Origin: an uncultured Lachnospiraceae bacterium
GTDB lineage: Bacteria > Bacillota > Clostridia > Lachnospirales > Lachnospiraceae
Assembly: GCA_934401915.1 (NCBI GenBank)
Contig: CAKRSV010000001.1
Span: 372,001-436,000, forward strand
Direction: 5' to 3'
DNA: 64,000 nucleotides
Below the pieces are notes generated by a model. The model saw only the letters and a list, made by a program, of their open reading frames with translations, searched no databases and was not told the origin of the DNA. How positions within the stretch are numbered: position 1 is the stretch's first letter; each line of letters begins with the position of its first letter. Below, piece by piece: positions 54,477 to 63,990 of the stretch. Both the position numbers and the translations under genes were made by a program.

Positions 54477-54513
54477 GCAGGGAAACGTCCCGGATCCGGG
54501 TTGTTCCCTGCGG
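54471..54513 (-). terminator. Terminator of the BspA-like LRR gene
   Basis: A 10-bp stem CCGCAGGGAA/TTCCCTGCGG with an inner CCCGGATCCGGG palindrome, followed by TCTTTC on the minus strand. Confidence 0.7.
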
Positions 54514-54530
54514 CTTCTCTTTTTCTCATC

Positions 54531-57500
54531 TTATTTGTTGTAGACCACCTTCACCGTCACATAAGAAGGTTTTGCATCCATTGCACTGTCTTCGAAAGTA
54601 ACCTCCAGCTTCAGCGTGTAGGTCTTGCCTGCAACCATAGAAGCCTTCTCCTTCACGTACAGGATGCCCTCTCCGCCTGCATCGTATGTATAACCAAAGG
54701 TATCCGAATCATCTGCCAGTCTGATGTTTTCGATTTCGGCCCATGTATCTTTTGCCGTTATCGCGGTGACTGTCAGTTTCTGACCATATGCTTTTCCTTT
54801 GGCTGTTTCATACAGCGTCACTGTCTTGACATTGGACGCCAGCTTGGAAATCTTCTGTCTGGGCGTGGTCTTCACCTGCGTCTTTAATTCCACGCCGGAA
54901 TCCAGAGTAACCTTGATTCCCAGAGTATAGGCAACATTGGCTTTTAATTTTGCATCGTCCGCCGCGTAAATATGGAACGTATCATCTCCATCTACGATAC
55001 CCAGTTCAAACTTGCCTGCATTTGCTCCATACAGTTCCGCTTCTACGATTTTTCCTGTATAATTCTTGAGCTTCGGTCTTAATTCCACATGGGTGCCCAG
55101 ACGGTTCAAAAGGTTGATCTCGCCCTTTGTCGAAAAGGTCAATACAGGCGTATTCTTTTGCAGCACCACATTGATCTTAAGGACACCCTTCGCCGATTTG
55201 CCTTCCGCCGTAGACGCTGTTACCTCATAGCTGTAGCTTCCTGCCTTTTTAAAGAAATCCGGATCAGCAAGTCCTGCCTTGATCTCTCCATCTTTCATAT
55301 ACAGTACAATGGCGCCACTGTCCAGCGCTTGCTGAGCCTGTGCATTTTTGCCGGTAAACTGTGCGCTTTTATCCACAAAGTTCGTTCCTTCAAAATTCTT
55401 TATATAAGCGCGCACACCTACCGGATCAAAATCCGGAACGGTATATGCCGTATTCAGGATGACCGTCGACGATTCGAAGGACAGGGTCGGCGCTTTTCCG
55501 GTCTTCATCTTACAGGTTACCTGCGGGCTAACGGTATCGAACCAGTTGTCATCCGTTGCCGTCAAAACGACGTTCCCGGCCTTGGCGCCGTGTAATGCCT
55601 GCAAAGTTATCCAATTTATACTCTTGACCGTCGCATTATAATTGTCCGGTGTTTTCACAGTAACGTGTCCACTGTCTCTATTGATACCTCTTATGACAAT
55701 ACTCGTGGTATCTGCCGCTGTTTCCGGATACAATATGGAAGATTCCGCACCAGCCACGATCTTTGGCGCCTTGTTTACTGCCAGCGTGATCTTTGACTCA
55801 TACGCAACGTTACTCCGGTATCCCTCAAATGTTACTCTCAGCGTTCCTTTATTTGCCGCCTTCGCAAAATTATCAGCCTGCGCATTTTCTGCCTTTACCG
55901 TAATGCTGTTGCCAGTTACATCTGACGTATCCTGAACCAGACGGACAGCCCCGATTCCGGCAGTCGGCGTGTAGGTGATACTCTCGACGTCTGCATCTGT
56001 ATTTACATATACCACGCCTCTTCCATCTTTTTCATATAAATTGATGGGCTGCTGCTGGAATGTTACCTTGGGCTTCTGCTCGATCACCTTGACCGTGATC
56101 GGAAGCGCGTAGCTCTCCTGCTCTCCGGCATTGGTCTTGACAAGGATCTTCACGGCATAGCTTCCCTTTTTTGGTGCGTCTGTACCCTCCGTCGTGATCT
56201 TATAGGTATCTCCATCTTCCTTCTGGATCTTAAAAATAGACGACCTACCATTTTTTGCATTGACTACCGATAAGCTGCTCTCATCAATCGTAAATCCATC
56301 CGATGGAAATATGGTAACCTCCGCGGACGGCTCGGACCGAAAAGCGTTCATCGTCACCGTCTTCTGCACCAGCCGGGGCTTGCTGTCTTTGACCACGACT
56401 CGGAAGGAATAGGTGCAACCACCATTCTTTGATGCCGTGACCGTGATCAGCGCAGCTCCTGTTCCTGAAATCTTCAAAGATGTAGTCCCTGTTTTTTTAT
56501 CGGTCTTAACAGAGGCAACCTTGGTATTGTTCGATTTCCAGGTCAATGCTGCGTCTTTAATCAGTTGCTTTTCTGCATATGCCTGCGCTTCCATTATATA
56601 AGTCTGATTGGAGGGAACCTGGCATAAGCTCTCCAGCGCCTCTAACTTTATCTCTCTTTCATCCTGCTTTGCAGTTACCTTTATGTCGTCTACAAGACTG
56701 TAATTACATACCGTAACCTTCGTCGTCGCTGTAAACCAGATTTTTCCGAGATTATTCTTATCTACGGAAACGGCTTTTCCATCCCGCTTCAGAACAATTT
56801 TTACGGTGACCGCTGTATTTTTGCTGACCTTATTTCCGGTAACTACTGCCTCTAACGGATTTTCCTGTGCTGTTACCGATACATTGGCAGCCTTGGCGCT
56901 GTTCCACTCCACCTGATAATCCAGAGCCACGTCCTGCGCCCCTTCCGTCAGGAGCTTCACCGATACCGGCTTCTGTTTCCCTTTCTCCACAGAGATTGCT
57001 TTTTCCATCTGAACGCCGGTAACGGTAATGCCGCGGATCGTAAATCCGTCAAAGTCTGTCGTCTTATATCCGTCCTTCTGCAAACGGAGCATATACGAAT
57101 TCTCTCCCGCCTGCACCTCTTCCTCCGGCTCTTTCCATTCCACGGTCACGCCATCCGGCGCATTGAGCTTGATGTCGCTGACGCTGCCATACACATTGGT
57201 CAGCAGGTCATGTCCATTATTTTCAGAAAGATATTCCCGGACAGCGTCTATCTCTTCCTCTGTAAACACCTTTAAAACGCTTACCTCACAGTAAGCCTTG
57301 ATCGACTCATTCTCTGCGGAAGCCGCACAGATCCGTGTCTGTCCGTATCCGGTGATGGTGACCGTTCCTTCCTCGTCTACCTTTGCCACCTGCTCATTCT
57401 CAGAGGAATAAACCACGCCCTTATTGAGCGCCGTGCCCGGCAATATCGTTGCCTGTAAAAAGAACTCGTCGCCTATGGAGTCCTCGCCCGCCACCGAGAT

Positions 57501-59939
57501 GGTCTTCCGGTCTAAACGGATGGAATTTACGTAAATATCAAGCTCCTGTTTCTGCTTAAACGGAATGTTATGGCTCTTTGCAAAACGCTCGGCTTCCGTG
57601 TCCGGATCGCCATAAATGGTCAGATTCTTTTTGTCACAGTCTTTTAAAAATCCGTCGTCAATGCTCTGTACACTGGCAGGGATATATAGTTTTTCCAACA
57701 TTGGGCAACGGGTAATGACATACTGCGGAATCGTCTTAAAGCGATCCGGTAAATATACCCGCTTCAGATTCTTACAATCATAAAATATTTCGTTACCGCT
57801 AAATTCCAGTGTTTCCGTAGTACCATTTGCAAAGAAAACCTCTTCCAGATCGGTACAACCATTGAACACCGTACTGCCCATCTTATAGACTGTACTGGGG
57901 ATCGTGACTTTTCCAGAAGTCAGTTTCTGATTATCATCCCTGCCACCTAAAGGAGTCGACGCAAACGCTCTGTCGCCGATCACCTGAAGCCCCTCATTCA
58001 GATAAAGCTCCCGCAGCGCGGTACAAGAAGCAAAGGCCTCTGTATTGATCACCTTCACGCTGCCCGGAATCTCTATCTTCCGCAACGCTTTACAGTAAGA
58101 GAAAGCATATTCTCCGATTTCCGTCAGGTTGTTGGCAAACTCCACCTCTTCTAAGGCGCTGCACTCCCAAAAGGCGTTTATCGGAATTACCTTTATTGCA
58201 TCTGACAAAGTGACCTTTTTCAGACTGGGACATTCCCGGAAAATCTCCAACTCTAATGTCATTTCTTCGATAGCGCCATTGGCAAAGGTCACTTCTCCAA
58301 GGTATGGACTTTTCCAAAAAGCACGCGCTCCGATCGAAGTCACTGTACTCGGTATGGTAAGCGTTCCATATTCGGTTGCCTGCGTCTGGGTTTTTCCTCC
58401 GAAACCTGCTCCTGCAAAGGCTTCCTCTCCAATACTCGACAGACCTTCCGGTAACTGTGCCTTACGTAATTCTGTACAGCCGGAAAAAGCTCTGTCTCCG
58501 ATGGTAGTCAGGCTTGCCGGACATGTTATCGCCTTTAAGGCACTGCAGTTCAGAAAAGCATCCTGGGAAATAGTCTTAACTGCATTTCCAAAGAGAACCT
58601 CTTCCAGTAACACATCACTGGAAAAAGCAGATGCCGGAATCACCTGAATAGAGTCTGATAAGGTAACTTTTTTCAGACCGGAACACTCCTGGAAAACAGA
58701 CTTCTCTAATTTCACCTCCCCTGCGGATCCACTGGCAAAGGTCACTTCTCCAAGGTACGGACTTTTCTCGAAAGCCCTCTCTCCGATCGTCGTCACCGTG
58801 CTCGGTATGGTAAGCGTTCCATATTCGGTTGCCTGCGTCTGGGTTTTTCCTCCAAAACCTGCTCCCGAAAAGGCTTCCATTCCAATGCTTAACAAGCCTT
58901 CCGGTAACTGTGCCGTCCGCAACTCTATACAGCCGGAAAAAGCTCTGTCTCCAATAGTAGTCAGGCTTGCCGGACATGTTATCTCCTTTAAGGCGCTGCA
59001 CTTCAAAAAAGCATCCTGGGAAATGCTTGTGATTGCTTTTCCAAATACCACTTCTTCCAGTGACTCATCCTCGCGAAACGCTTCTTTGGGAATCACTTTT
59101 ACAGAATCTGACAGAGTTACCTTTTCCAAATCCCAACAAAATCTAAATGCGTACTCTCCAATAGCTAACTCTTTTTCTGATCCGTTTGCAAACGTTACCT
59201 CTTCCAACTGTGTGCAGGATTCGAAGGCGCTGACTCCTATTTCTATAACAGAACCAGGAATCGTCAGCGGATCACGTAAGCCTGCATTATTAAATGCCTC
59301 ATCCTTAATCTCGGAAAGGCCTTCGTTCATTTCCACTCTTTCCAGACGGGAGCAGCCCTCAAATGCTCTGCTTTTCACCGTCCTCAGACTGCTCGGAAAT
59401 TTCACATACTCAATATTTATATTTCCGCTAAAGGCATCATTATCGATTATCACAACGCCGTCCGGTATCACCACTTTGGAATCTGTCCCGTTGTATCGAA
59501 CCAGGGTAGTTCCACTAATCTCAAAATCTTCCGCTGCATTCGCCGTTCTGTCTGCCTCCTGTGCCTGAAGATCTTCTGTGGATTCTTCCGTTCCGTTTTC
59601 CTCTATTTCGTCACCGATATCATTACCGGACACTCCATCCTCTGATGCACCGGGCTGTGCGGGTTCCGGATCTTCCTCCGGCTCCTCACCCTGTTCCGGT
59701 TCCCCGGCGTCTGCATCCTCCTCCGGATTCGAAGTTTCTGAATCCTCTTCTGAATCCGACGGCTCCGAAACCTCCTCCGGGTCTGTGGTCTGCCCGGTTT
59801 CCAGAACTGTTTCCCCCTCTCCGGTCAGACCGGGAACCTCAGCCGCTCTGCTGACCGTAGATGGCTCTAGCAGCATGACCGCAATTAACAGCAGGGAAAG
59901 AACTCTGTTCATCCATTTCTTCCTGTGTTCTCTTGACAT
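54531..59939 (-). CDS. BspA-like leucine-rich-repeat surface protein, 1,802 aa
   Basis: A signal peptide (about 1-32) is followed by an acidic E/P/S linker (35-140). About 25 LRR_5 repeats (roughly 150-780) carry the IGDRAFSGCTELR pattern. A Big-type Ig domain follows near 805-890 (VNSIRLDRKTISVAG). The rest is tandem beta-sandwich modules (about 900-1800) with VTVTA/VKT-type strands. No LPXTG or other cell-wall anchor is visible at the C-terminus. BspA-like proteins bind host matrix or other bacteria. Two neighbouring blocks, offset 453 bp (151 residues), are near-identical, showing a recent internal duplication. It has an extended -10 promoter at 60023-60031. Confidence 0.9.
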   Translation of the reverse strand: MSREHRKKWMNRVLSLLLIAVMLLEPSTVSRAAEVPGLTGEGETVLETGQTTDPEEVSEPSDSEEDSETSNPEEDADAGEPEQGEEPEEDPEPAQPGASEDGVSGNDIGDEIEENGTEESTEDLQAQEADRTANAAEDFEISGTTLVRYNGTDSKVVIPDGVVIIDNDAFSGNINIEYVKFPSSLRTVKSRAFEGCSRLERVEMNEGLSEIKDEAFNNAGLRDPLTIPGSVIEIGVSAFESCTQLEEVTFANGSEKELAIGEYAFRFCWDLEKVTLSDSVKVIPKEAFREDESLEEVVFGKAITSISQDAFLKCSALKEITCPASLTTIGDRAFSGCIELRTAQLPEGLLSIGMEAFSGAGFGGKTQTQATEYGTLTIPSTVTTIGERAFEKSPYLGEVTFASGSAGEVKLEKSVFQECSGLKKVTLSDSIQVIPASAFSSDVLLEEVLFGNAVKTISQDAFLNCSALKAITCPASLTTIGDRAFSGCTELRKAQLPEGLSSIGEEAFAGAGFGGKTQTQATEYGTLTIPSTVTSIGARAFWKSPYLGEVTFANGAIEEMTLELEIFRECPSLKKVTLSDAIKVIPINAFWECSALEEVEFANNLTEIGEYAFSYCKALRKIEIPGSVKVINTEAFASCTALRELYLNEGLQVIGDRAFASTPLGGRDDNQKLTSGKVTIPSTVYKMGSTVFNGCTDLEEVFFANGTTETLEFSGNEIFYDCKNLKRVYLPDRFKTIPQYVITRCPMLEKLYIPASVQSIDDGFLKDCDKKNLTIYGDPDTEAERFAKSHNIPFKQKQELDIYVNSIRLDRKTISVAGEDSIGDEFFLQATILPGTALNKGVVYSSENEQVAKVDEEGTVTITGYGQTRICAASAENESIKAYCEVSVLKVFTEEEIDAVREYLSENNGHDLLTNVYGSVSDIKLNAPDGVTVEWKEPEEEVQAGENSYMLRLQKDGYKTTDFDGFTIRGITVTGVQMEKAISVEKGKQKPVSVKLLTEGAQDVALDYQVEWNSAKAANVSVTAQENPLEAVVTGNKVSKNTAVTVKIVLKRDGKAVSVDKNNLGKIWFTATTKVTVCNYSLVDDIKVTAKQDEREIKLEALESLCQVPSNQTYIMEAQAYAEKQLIKDAALTWKSNNTKVASVKTDKKTGTTSLKISGTGAALITVTASKNGGCTYSFRVVVKDSKPRLVQKTVTMNAFRSEPSAEVTIFPSDGFTIDESSLSVVNAKNGRSSIFKIQKEDGDTYKITTEGTDAPKKGSYAVKILVKTNAGEQESYALPITVKVIEQKPKVTFQQQPINLYEKDGRGVVYVNTDADVESITYTPTAGIGAVRLVQDTSDVTGNSITVKAENAQADNFAKAANKGTLRVTFEGYRSNVAYESKITLAVNKAPKIVAGAESSILYPETAADTTSIVIRGINRDSGHVTVKTPDNYNATVKSINWITLQALHGAKAGNVVLTATDDNWFDTVSPQVTCKMKTGKAPTLSFESSTVILNTAYTVPDFDPVGVRAYIKNFEGTNFVDKSAQFTGKNAQAQQALDSGAIVLYMKDGEIKAGLADPDFFKKAGSYSYEVTASTAEGKSAKGVLKINVVLQKNTPVLTFSTKGEINLLNRLGTHVELRPKLKNYTGKIVEAELYGANAGKFELGIVDGDDTFHIYAADDAKLKANVAYTLGIKVTLDSGVELKTQVKTTPRQKISKLASNVKTVTLYETAKGKAYGQKLTVTAITAKDTWAEIENIRLADDSDTFGYTYDAGGEGILYVKEKASMVAGKTYTLKLEVTFEDSAMDAKPSYVTVKVVYNK

Positions 59940-60022
59940 AATTCCTACCTTCCTCTCATATGTACTTTGGCTTCTGATAGCTGTCGATAAAATAAAATCT
60001 GTGTAAAAAAAGTCTTGCCATC

Positions 60023-60031
60023 ATTATAGCA
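60023..60031 (-). promoter_or_regulatory. Extended -10 promoter of the LRR gene
   Basis: TGC-TATAAT on the minus strand (TATAAT at 60028-60023, TG at 60031-60030), about 85 bp upstream of the start codon; no good -35 is visible. Confidence 0.5.
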
Positions 60032-60114
60032 GAATACGAATCTTTTTTCATCAATGCAAACAGACAATTCCGCTTTCTTCGTTTGCTGCTGTATATCGCC
60101 TTACCAGTAATAGT

Positions 60115-60297
60115 TTATCCAAGCAGCCGCTCGTAAATCGTCTCATCCTCTTCTTTGAACACGTTGAAAACAACCTTTATGCTTGAGTTTGTTTTCTCTT
60201 TATATTGCTTCACTGTCCCGACGGCAAGCTCAGCCGCCCTTTCATTTGAAAACATAAACACGCCGGTGGAAATGCAACAGAACGCAATGCTCTCCAC
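60115..60297 (-). pseudogene. Macro-domain protein, C-terminal remnant
   Basis: About 58 codons read SIAFCCISTGVFMF, ERAAELAVGTVKQY and VVFNVFKEEDETIYERLL, which match the last third of macro domains (ADP-ribose binding/hydrolysing), including the I-S-T-G-V-F loop that contacts ADP-ribose phosphates. The first two thirds are missing; upstream sequence switches to a TetR remnant in another frame. Confidence 0.65.
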
Positions 60298-60640
60298 TTG
60301 CCGTGATCAGTGTGTAAATAGGTCCGTAAAAGTGTACTGCCATGACCTCATAGTCTGCCTCTATAAAATTTCCTTTTTCCGCCAGCATTCCAAACAGCTT
60401 TTTCTGATAGGCGATCGCCCCGTCGTAATACTGCCTTGAAAACTCTGCCGCGAGCGCCGGGTTATGAAATTGCTCAATGGTCAGCATCTTGCGGTACATT
60501 TTTGTATAATCATCATGTGCAAAAAACAAAAAAAGCTGCTCCCCGATGGCGTATAACTGCTCCGTGGAACAATTTTCATATACCGCAACGTCTGCGCTCG
60601 GATTATTTCCATCAAAATGCGCATAGAGGGAAGCAGACGT
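60242..60640 (-). pseudogene. TetR-family regulator, 5'-truncated remnant
   Basis: After an in-frame stop at 60643-60641, an open frame of 133 codons reads SASLYAHFDGN, the end of a TetR HTH, then a ligand-binding-domain-like helix region (YRKMLTIEQFHNPALAAEFSRQYYDG). It ends by running into macro-domain DNA in the wrong frame. The first HTH helices and start codon are gone, so no functional regulator is made. Confidence 0.65.
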
Positions 60641-60665
60641 TCACAGCATAGCATTCCCCATAGAG

Positions 60666-60691
60666 TAAAAAATGGGAGCATTTGCCCCCAT
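60666..60691 (-). terminator. Terminator of the Rpn-type gene
   Basis: The stem ATGGGGGC/GCTCCCAT with an AAAT loop and TTTTTT on the minus strand. Confidence 0.8.
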
Positions 60692-60710
60692 CTGCTTTAT
60701 CGCATAATTT

Positions 60711-61658
60711 TTAGCCTTCACTGGCTGTTTTTTTCCCTGCAATAATAGCCTTTATCTCTTCTATTGTTTTATCCGTAGCAGATGCAATCTGTTCTGCCGA
60801 GAAACCGTTCTTATACAATTTTGCGATAATTTCTGCATGCCCAATCTCAATGCCTTCCTCTTTAATTCCCTGACTCAAATTACACATGGTACTCACATCC
60901 TTTCTGAAATTCTCTTCCATAGGAATATCATATTCATTTCCGATAATCTGCAGCTTTTCGTCTATCGTAAGATTCCTGGATAACAAAGCCCCTAATAGAC
61001 GATGTAATTCATAGGTTTCATCATGTTCCGGCAATTCTCTTGCAAGACCTAGCATAACGATATTAAACAGTTCCAGATTGCCCTTCCACTCATAAGTGCC
61101 AACCAGATCATCCTTGGTAAGATGAATACGGCTCATAGTATTTTCCTCCATATTCATACACACCCAAATTGAATATACCTGTTTGATGTCATTATATCCG
61201 GAATTTTTGAAATCTCGCTCCTTTTGCGAAGAGATCAGTCGGCTCACATAGAAGATTGCCCGGTTCAGGATGTCGTATTCGCTCGGTTCATTTTTTTGCG
61301 CTTCCACATTGATAATGATCTGCGAAAGCCCATTTTTCATCCGCACATAGAATACGATGTCAAAGCGTACAAGCCCTTCGTTCACTTCCTGATTCTCTGT
61401 GTTAAAACCAACAAGGCGTTGACCATTTTGCTGATGAACATCATTCATCAGTCCTGGTTCTATTGGCACGGTACTGATATAAGGACTTCCCTCTATACAG
61501 TCTGCGACATCCCTTGGATTCATTCCTCTGAATTCCTCCACCGTTTTTACCAGTATCTGTGCCAGAATAACCTTCTGTCCTATCAACCGCTTCGCACTAT
61601 TGTCGTACTGCGCGTCCTTGTCCGTTGCTTTTACTGCATTTTTTAATTCCGTATTCAA
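60711..61658 (-). CDS. Rpn-family PD-(D/E)XK nuclease / putative transposase
   Basis: This 315-residue protein matches the recombination-promoting nuclease family common in Lachnospiraceae. The PD-(D/E)XK-like core is visible as RFDIVFYVR (Asp) and IIINVEAQ (E-x-Q), and the C-terminus is helical, with GIKEEGIEIGHAEIIAKLYKNGFS, typical of the family tail. Rpn proteins are DNA endonucleases that stimulate RecA-independent recombination; they are often called transposases, although no terminal inverted repeats are usually found. None are evident here. It has its own terminator. The surroundings are rich in gene remnants. Confidence 0.9.
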   Translation of the reverse strand: MNTELKNAVKATDKDAQYDNSAKRLIGQKVILAQILVKTVEEFRGMNPRDVADCIEGSPYISTVPIEPGLMNDVHQQNGQRLVGFNTENQEVNEGLVRFDIVFYVRMKNGLSQIIINVEAQKNEPSEYDILNRAIFYVSRLISSQKERDFKNSGYNDIKQVYSIWVCMNMEENTMSRIHLTKDDLVGTYEWKGNLELFNIVMLGLARELPEHDETYELHRLLGALLSRNLTIDEKLQIIGNEYDIPMEENFRKDVSTMCNLSQGIKEEGIEIGHAEIIAKLYKNGFSAEQIASATDKTIEEIKAIIAGKKTASEG

Positions 61659-61874
61659 TGGTTTCCTCCTTTTGTGTCAGCTAATCGTAGATACTGACAA
61701 AAATAAAAGGATTTCGCCGTATCTATATTATAACCTACCTGTTTTTGTGATACAACCGGCTTTCTGGTTTAAGCTATACCTTCCTATATTTGTCTATCGT
61801 TATTTTGAGGGAGTTAAACGGACTTTCTCATATTCCGCAGAAAGTCAAGACATCAGCTTTCACTGATATAGATT

Positions 61875-62036
61875 TTATAAATGAAAGATATTTATAGTTG
61901 GAGTATATCTTAGTTTTATAAATAATGCAATAGACGGTAACAAAATAATTTTTTCCGCTCCAAATTTACGGCTGATAATTCCTGATGTAGGCGGAACGGT
62001 TGCATCTCCGCTCATGCCAAGAAGCGCTGTAAACAC
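61875..62036 (-). pseudogene. Remnant of a transporter-like gene
   Basis: A 54-codon stretch without a proper start (in-frame TAA just upstream) reads VFTALLGMSGDATVPPTSGII then SRKFGAEKIILL, resembling the first cytoplasmic loop of MFS transporters (G-x-x-S-x-K-F-G). The identification is weak. It lies in the 697-bp gap 61659-62355, which otherwise holds the terminator at 62123-62154 and no gene. Confidence 0.3.
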
Positions 62037-62122
62037 GCATCCTCTTTAGCAGAAAATCAACTCTCCTAATCGTGCGTACATTTTTAAGCATTATTTTCTG
62101 TGATCTTCATAGTTTTAAAAGC

Positions 62123-62154
62123 ATAAAAAGATGGAAGCGTCTGCTCCCATCTTT
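62123..62154 (-). terminator. Terminator of the HAD 5'-nucleotidase-like gene
   Basis: The stem AAAGATGGGAGC/GCTTCCATCTTT with an AGAC loop and TTTTTATG on the minus strand. It lies about 200 bp downstream of the gene's stop. Confidence 0.6.
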
Positions 62155-62355
62155 ACAATACTTATTATTTTGACAAGCTCTCCATTACATACTTCCTATG
62201 TACCGTTTACTTCAATCTGAACAAAACAAGGCAAACCACAGGCACCATTCTTTTTTGGTTAAATTTTTTATTGGATTATTCATTCTGTCCTCCCAGACTC
62301 ACTTTTTTCAAAATAAAACGCCAGAAATTTCTATCTTCTCAGACCTGCAAGAAAA

Positions 62356-62976
62356 TCATTTTACAGCCTTCCTTGAATACTCTTCAAATACCCTGTCGAT
62401 CTCCTGCCAACCCCCGCATCTTACAAAGTTGTCATTTGGAAGCTCGACCTGCCGATTCCAGGGACGGTCAAATACTGCCACCTTACATTTTTCAAAATGC
62501 AGAACATGTTCAAAAGCCGCCGGTGAATCCTCTATTGCAAAATCAAATGTCATGCTGTAAAGCTGCTCTAATGTCATATTATATATAAAATCCTGCCCGA
62601 ATGTTTCACGTCCATATTTGTCTACGCAAAACAATGGAACTCTTTCCAACTGATGCTCGTCAAGCCATGTTCTGGATGGTTCATAGGAATTAAAAGGTCT
62701 TCCGGTAATGATAAAAACCTCATGCCCTTCATCAACCCACTTGTTGATCGTCCTTGAAGCTCCCCCCGTTTCCTCATAATTTAACAGATTCTCCGGGGTA
62801 TGCCCTGCTTCCATCAGCTCATCGTACTGCGTATCACTTAGATCAAAGGATTTCTGAAGATTAAAAAACTGAACCTGACGGTAAGGCACATCAATTCCAA
62901 ACAATTCTTTCGCTATTTTCGTAAAATATTCTGCAGTTTCACAGATTACATCATCGAAATCGATATAAATTTTCAT
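62356..62976 (-). CDS. HAD-family 5'-nucleotidase-like protein
   Basis: The protein of about 206 residues has HAD motif I as YIDFDDVICET (D6 nucleophile, D8), motif II FIITGRPF and motif IV FAIEDSPAAFEHV. Length and the D-F-D-D start match the 5'(3')-deoxyribonucleotidase-like (NT5C/YqfW) group, which dephosphorylates nucleotides. ATG at 62976 has AGGAGGAGT upstream; the frame is open to 63024. It is transcribed alone. Confidence 0.85.
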   Translation of the reverse strand: MKIYIDFDDVICETAEYFTKIAKELFGIDVPYRQVQFFNLQKSFDLSDTQYDELMEAGHTPENLLNYEETGGASRTINKWVDEGHEVFIITGRPFNSYEPSRTWLDEHQLERVPLFCVDKYGRETFGQDFIYNMTLEQLYSMTFDFAIEDSPAAFEHVLHFEKCKVAVFDRPWNRQVELPNDNFVRCGGWQEIDRVFEEYSRKAVK

Positions 62977-63103
62977 TACTCCTCCTGTTATGAAATAAAT
63001 ATTTCTTTTTCTACATATTAACACATAACATTCTTAAAATGAAACTTTTCCAGCCATGCCTGCTTATTTCGGTTTCTCTTTTTGCTATTCGTCGAGGTAT
63101 GTC

Positions 63104-63136
63104 AAAAAGCGGCAATGAAACCTATTTCATTACCGC
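63104..63136 (-). terminator. Terminator of the DUF3800 gene
   Basis: A 12-bp stem GCGGTAATGAAA/TTTCATTGCCGC (one G-T pair) followed by TTTTT on the minus strand. It is the only recognisable feature in the 339-bp gap 62977-63315. Confidence 0.75.
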
Positions 63137-63315
63137 AAAATAAAATGTTGCCCGTGCTAATTAAACCTACAATTACAGCTTAGGAGGTTAACATACATTC
63201 TGTCAGAACAAACCAGTGTAAGTACAGGAAATCATCTTTTTCAAACTTTTCTGTCATTTTCTATCAAAATAAAAAACAGATTTTATCTTTAATTCCATAA
63301 AGTTCATTTACAGAA

Positions 63316-63990
63316 TTATAATTCCTTTTTTACCAGAGGTTTTAGGTAGTTTTTTCTCAATGTCCTTTCATCTCCAAAGAAAAAAATCTCTGATTTGGAC
63401 ATAGTATGATTTTTCATTTCCAACTCGGTAAGTTTCAACGTACAAATCAAATCAGCAACCTGAAACAATCTATAATCAGCAGGTAATACCTTTCGAAATT
63501 CCACATTTTCAAGCAATGTATTAAATACTGATGATAAGATTTTTGTTACCTCTATCTGACCATTATCATAGTAAATTTTTACACAATCAAAATCACAAAA
63601 GAAGCTGTAATTATCCCGAATAAACAGCACTAATTGCTTACTGAGTTTACCTGCCGCCTCTACAGAATCTTTAATATGCTTTTTCTCAATATATATAGAT
63701 TTGAAATTGATATCTGCATGTCTAACAAAAGCCATCATTTTCATTAAAATTATTTGTCTATCTTTTAACGGATAACCGCGATATTCATCTTCTGAACGTA
63801 TGACCGGACCCGCATGAATACAATGATTATCCCAGCCAATATTATTAAGTTCATTTTCCAACGCCTTTAAATTTGTCGAAATATCAATATCTTGCTTATG
63901 TATTACCATCGAAATAATATAATACGGCGCATGATAATCATATTCTCCAAAATCACCCGATTCATCTACAAATATGCTTAATTCTTTCAT
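63316..63990 (-). CDS. DUF3800 domain-containing protein
   Basis: This 224-residue protein has the DUF3800 pattern: an N-terminal FVDESGDFG (D8, E9 region), the central HAGPVIRSEDEYRG, and a C-terminal FQVADLICT. The domain has an RNase H-like fold, with acidic residues suggesting a nuclease, and is often found in mobile or defence-linked regions. No catalytic activity has been clearly assigned. The start at 63990 is 10 bp from the window edge, so upstream partners are not visible. Confidence 0.9.
   Translation of the reverse strand: MKELSIFVDESGDFGEYDYHAPYYIISMVIHKQDIDISTNLKALENELNNIGWDNHCIHAGPVIRSEDEYRGYPLKDRQIILMKMMAFVRHADINFKSIYIEKKHIKDSVEAAGKLSKQLVLFIRDNYSFFCDFDCVKIYYDNGQIEVTKILSSVFNTLLENVEFRKVLPADYRLFQVADLICTLKLTELEMKNHTMSKSEIFFFGDERTLRKNYLKPLVKKEL

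Noticed and set aside
60711..61658. Intact insertion sequence around the Rpn-type gene
   Set aside because: No terminal inverted repeats or target duplications were seen on its flanks; Rpn genes are usually stand-alone.
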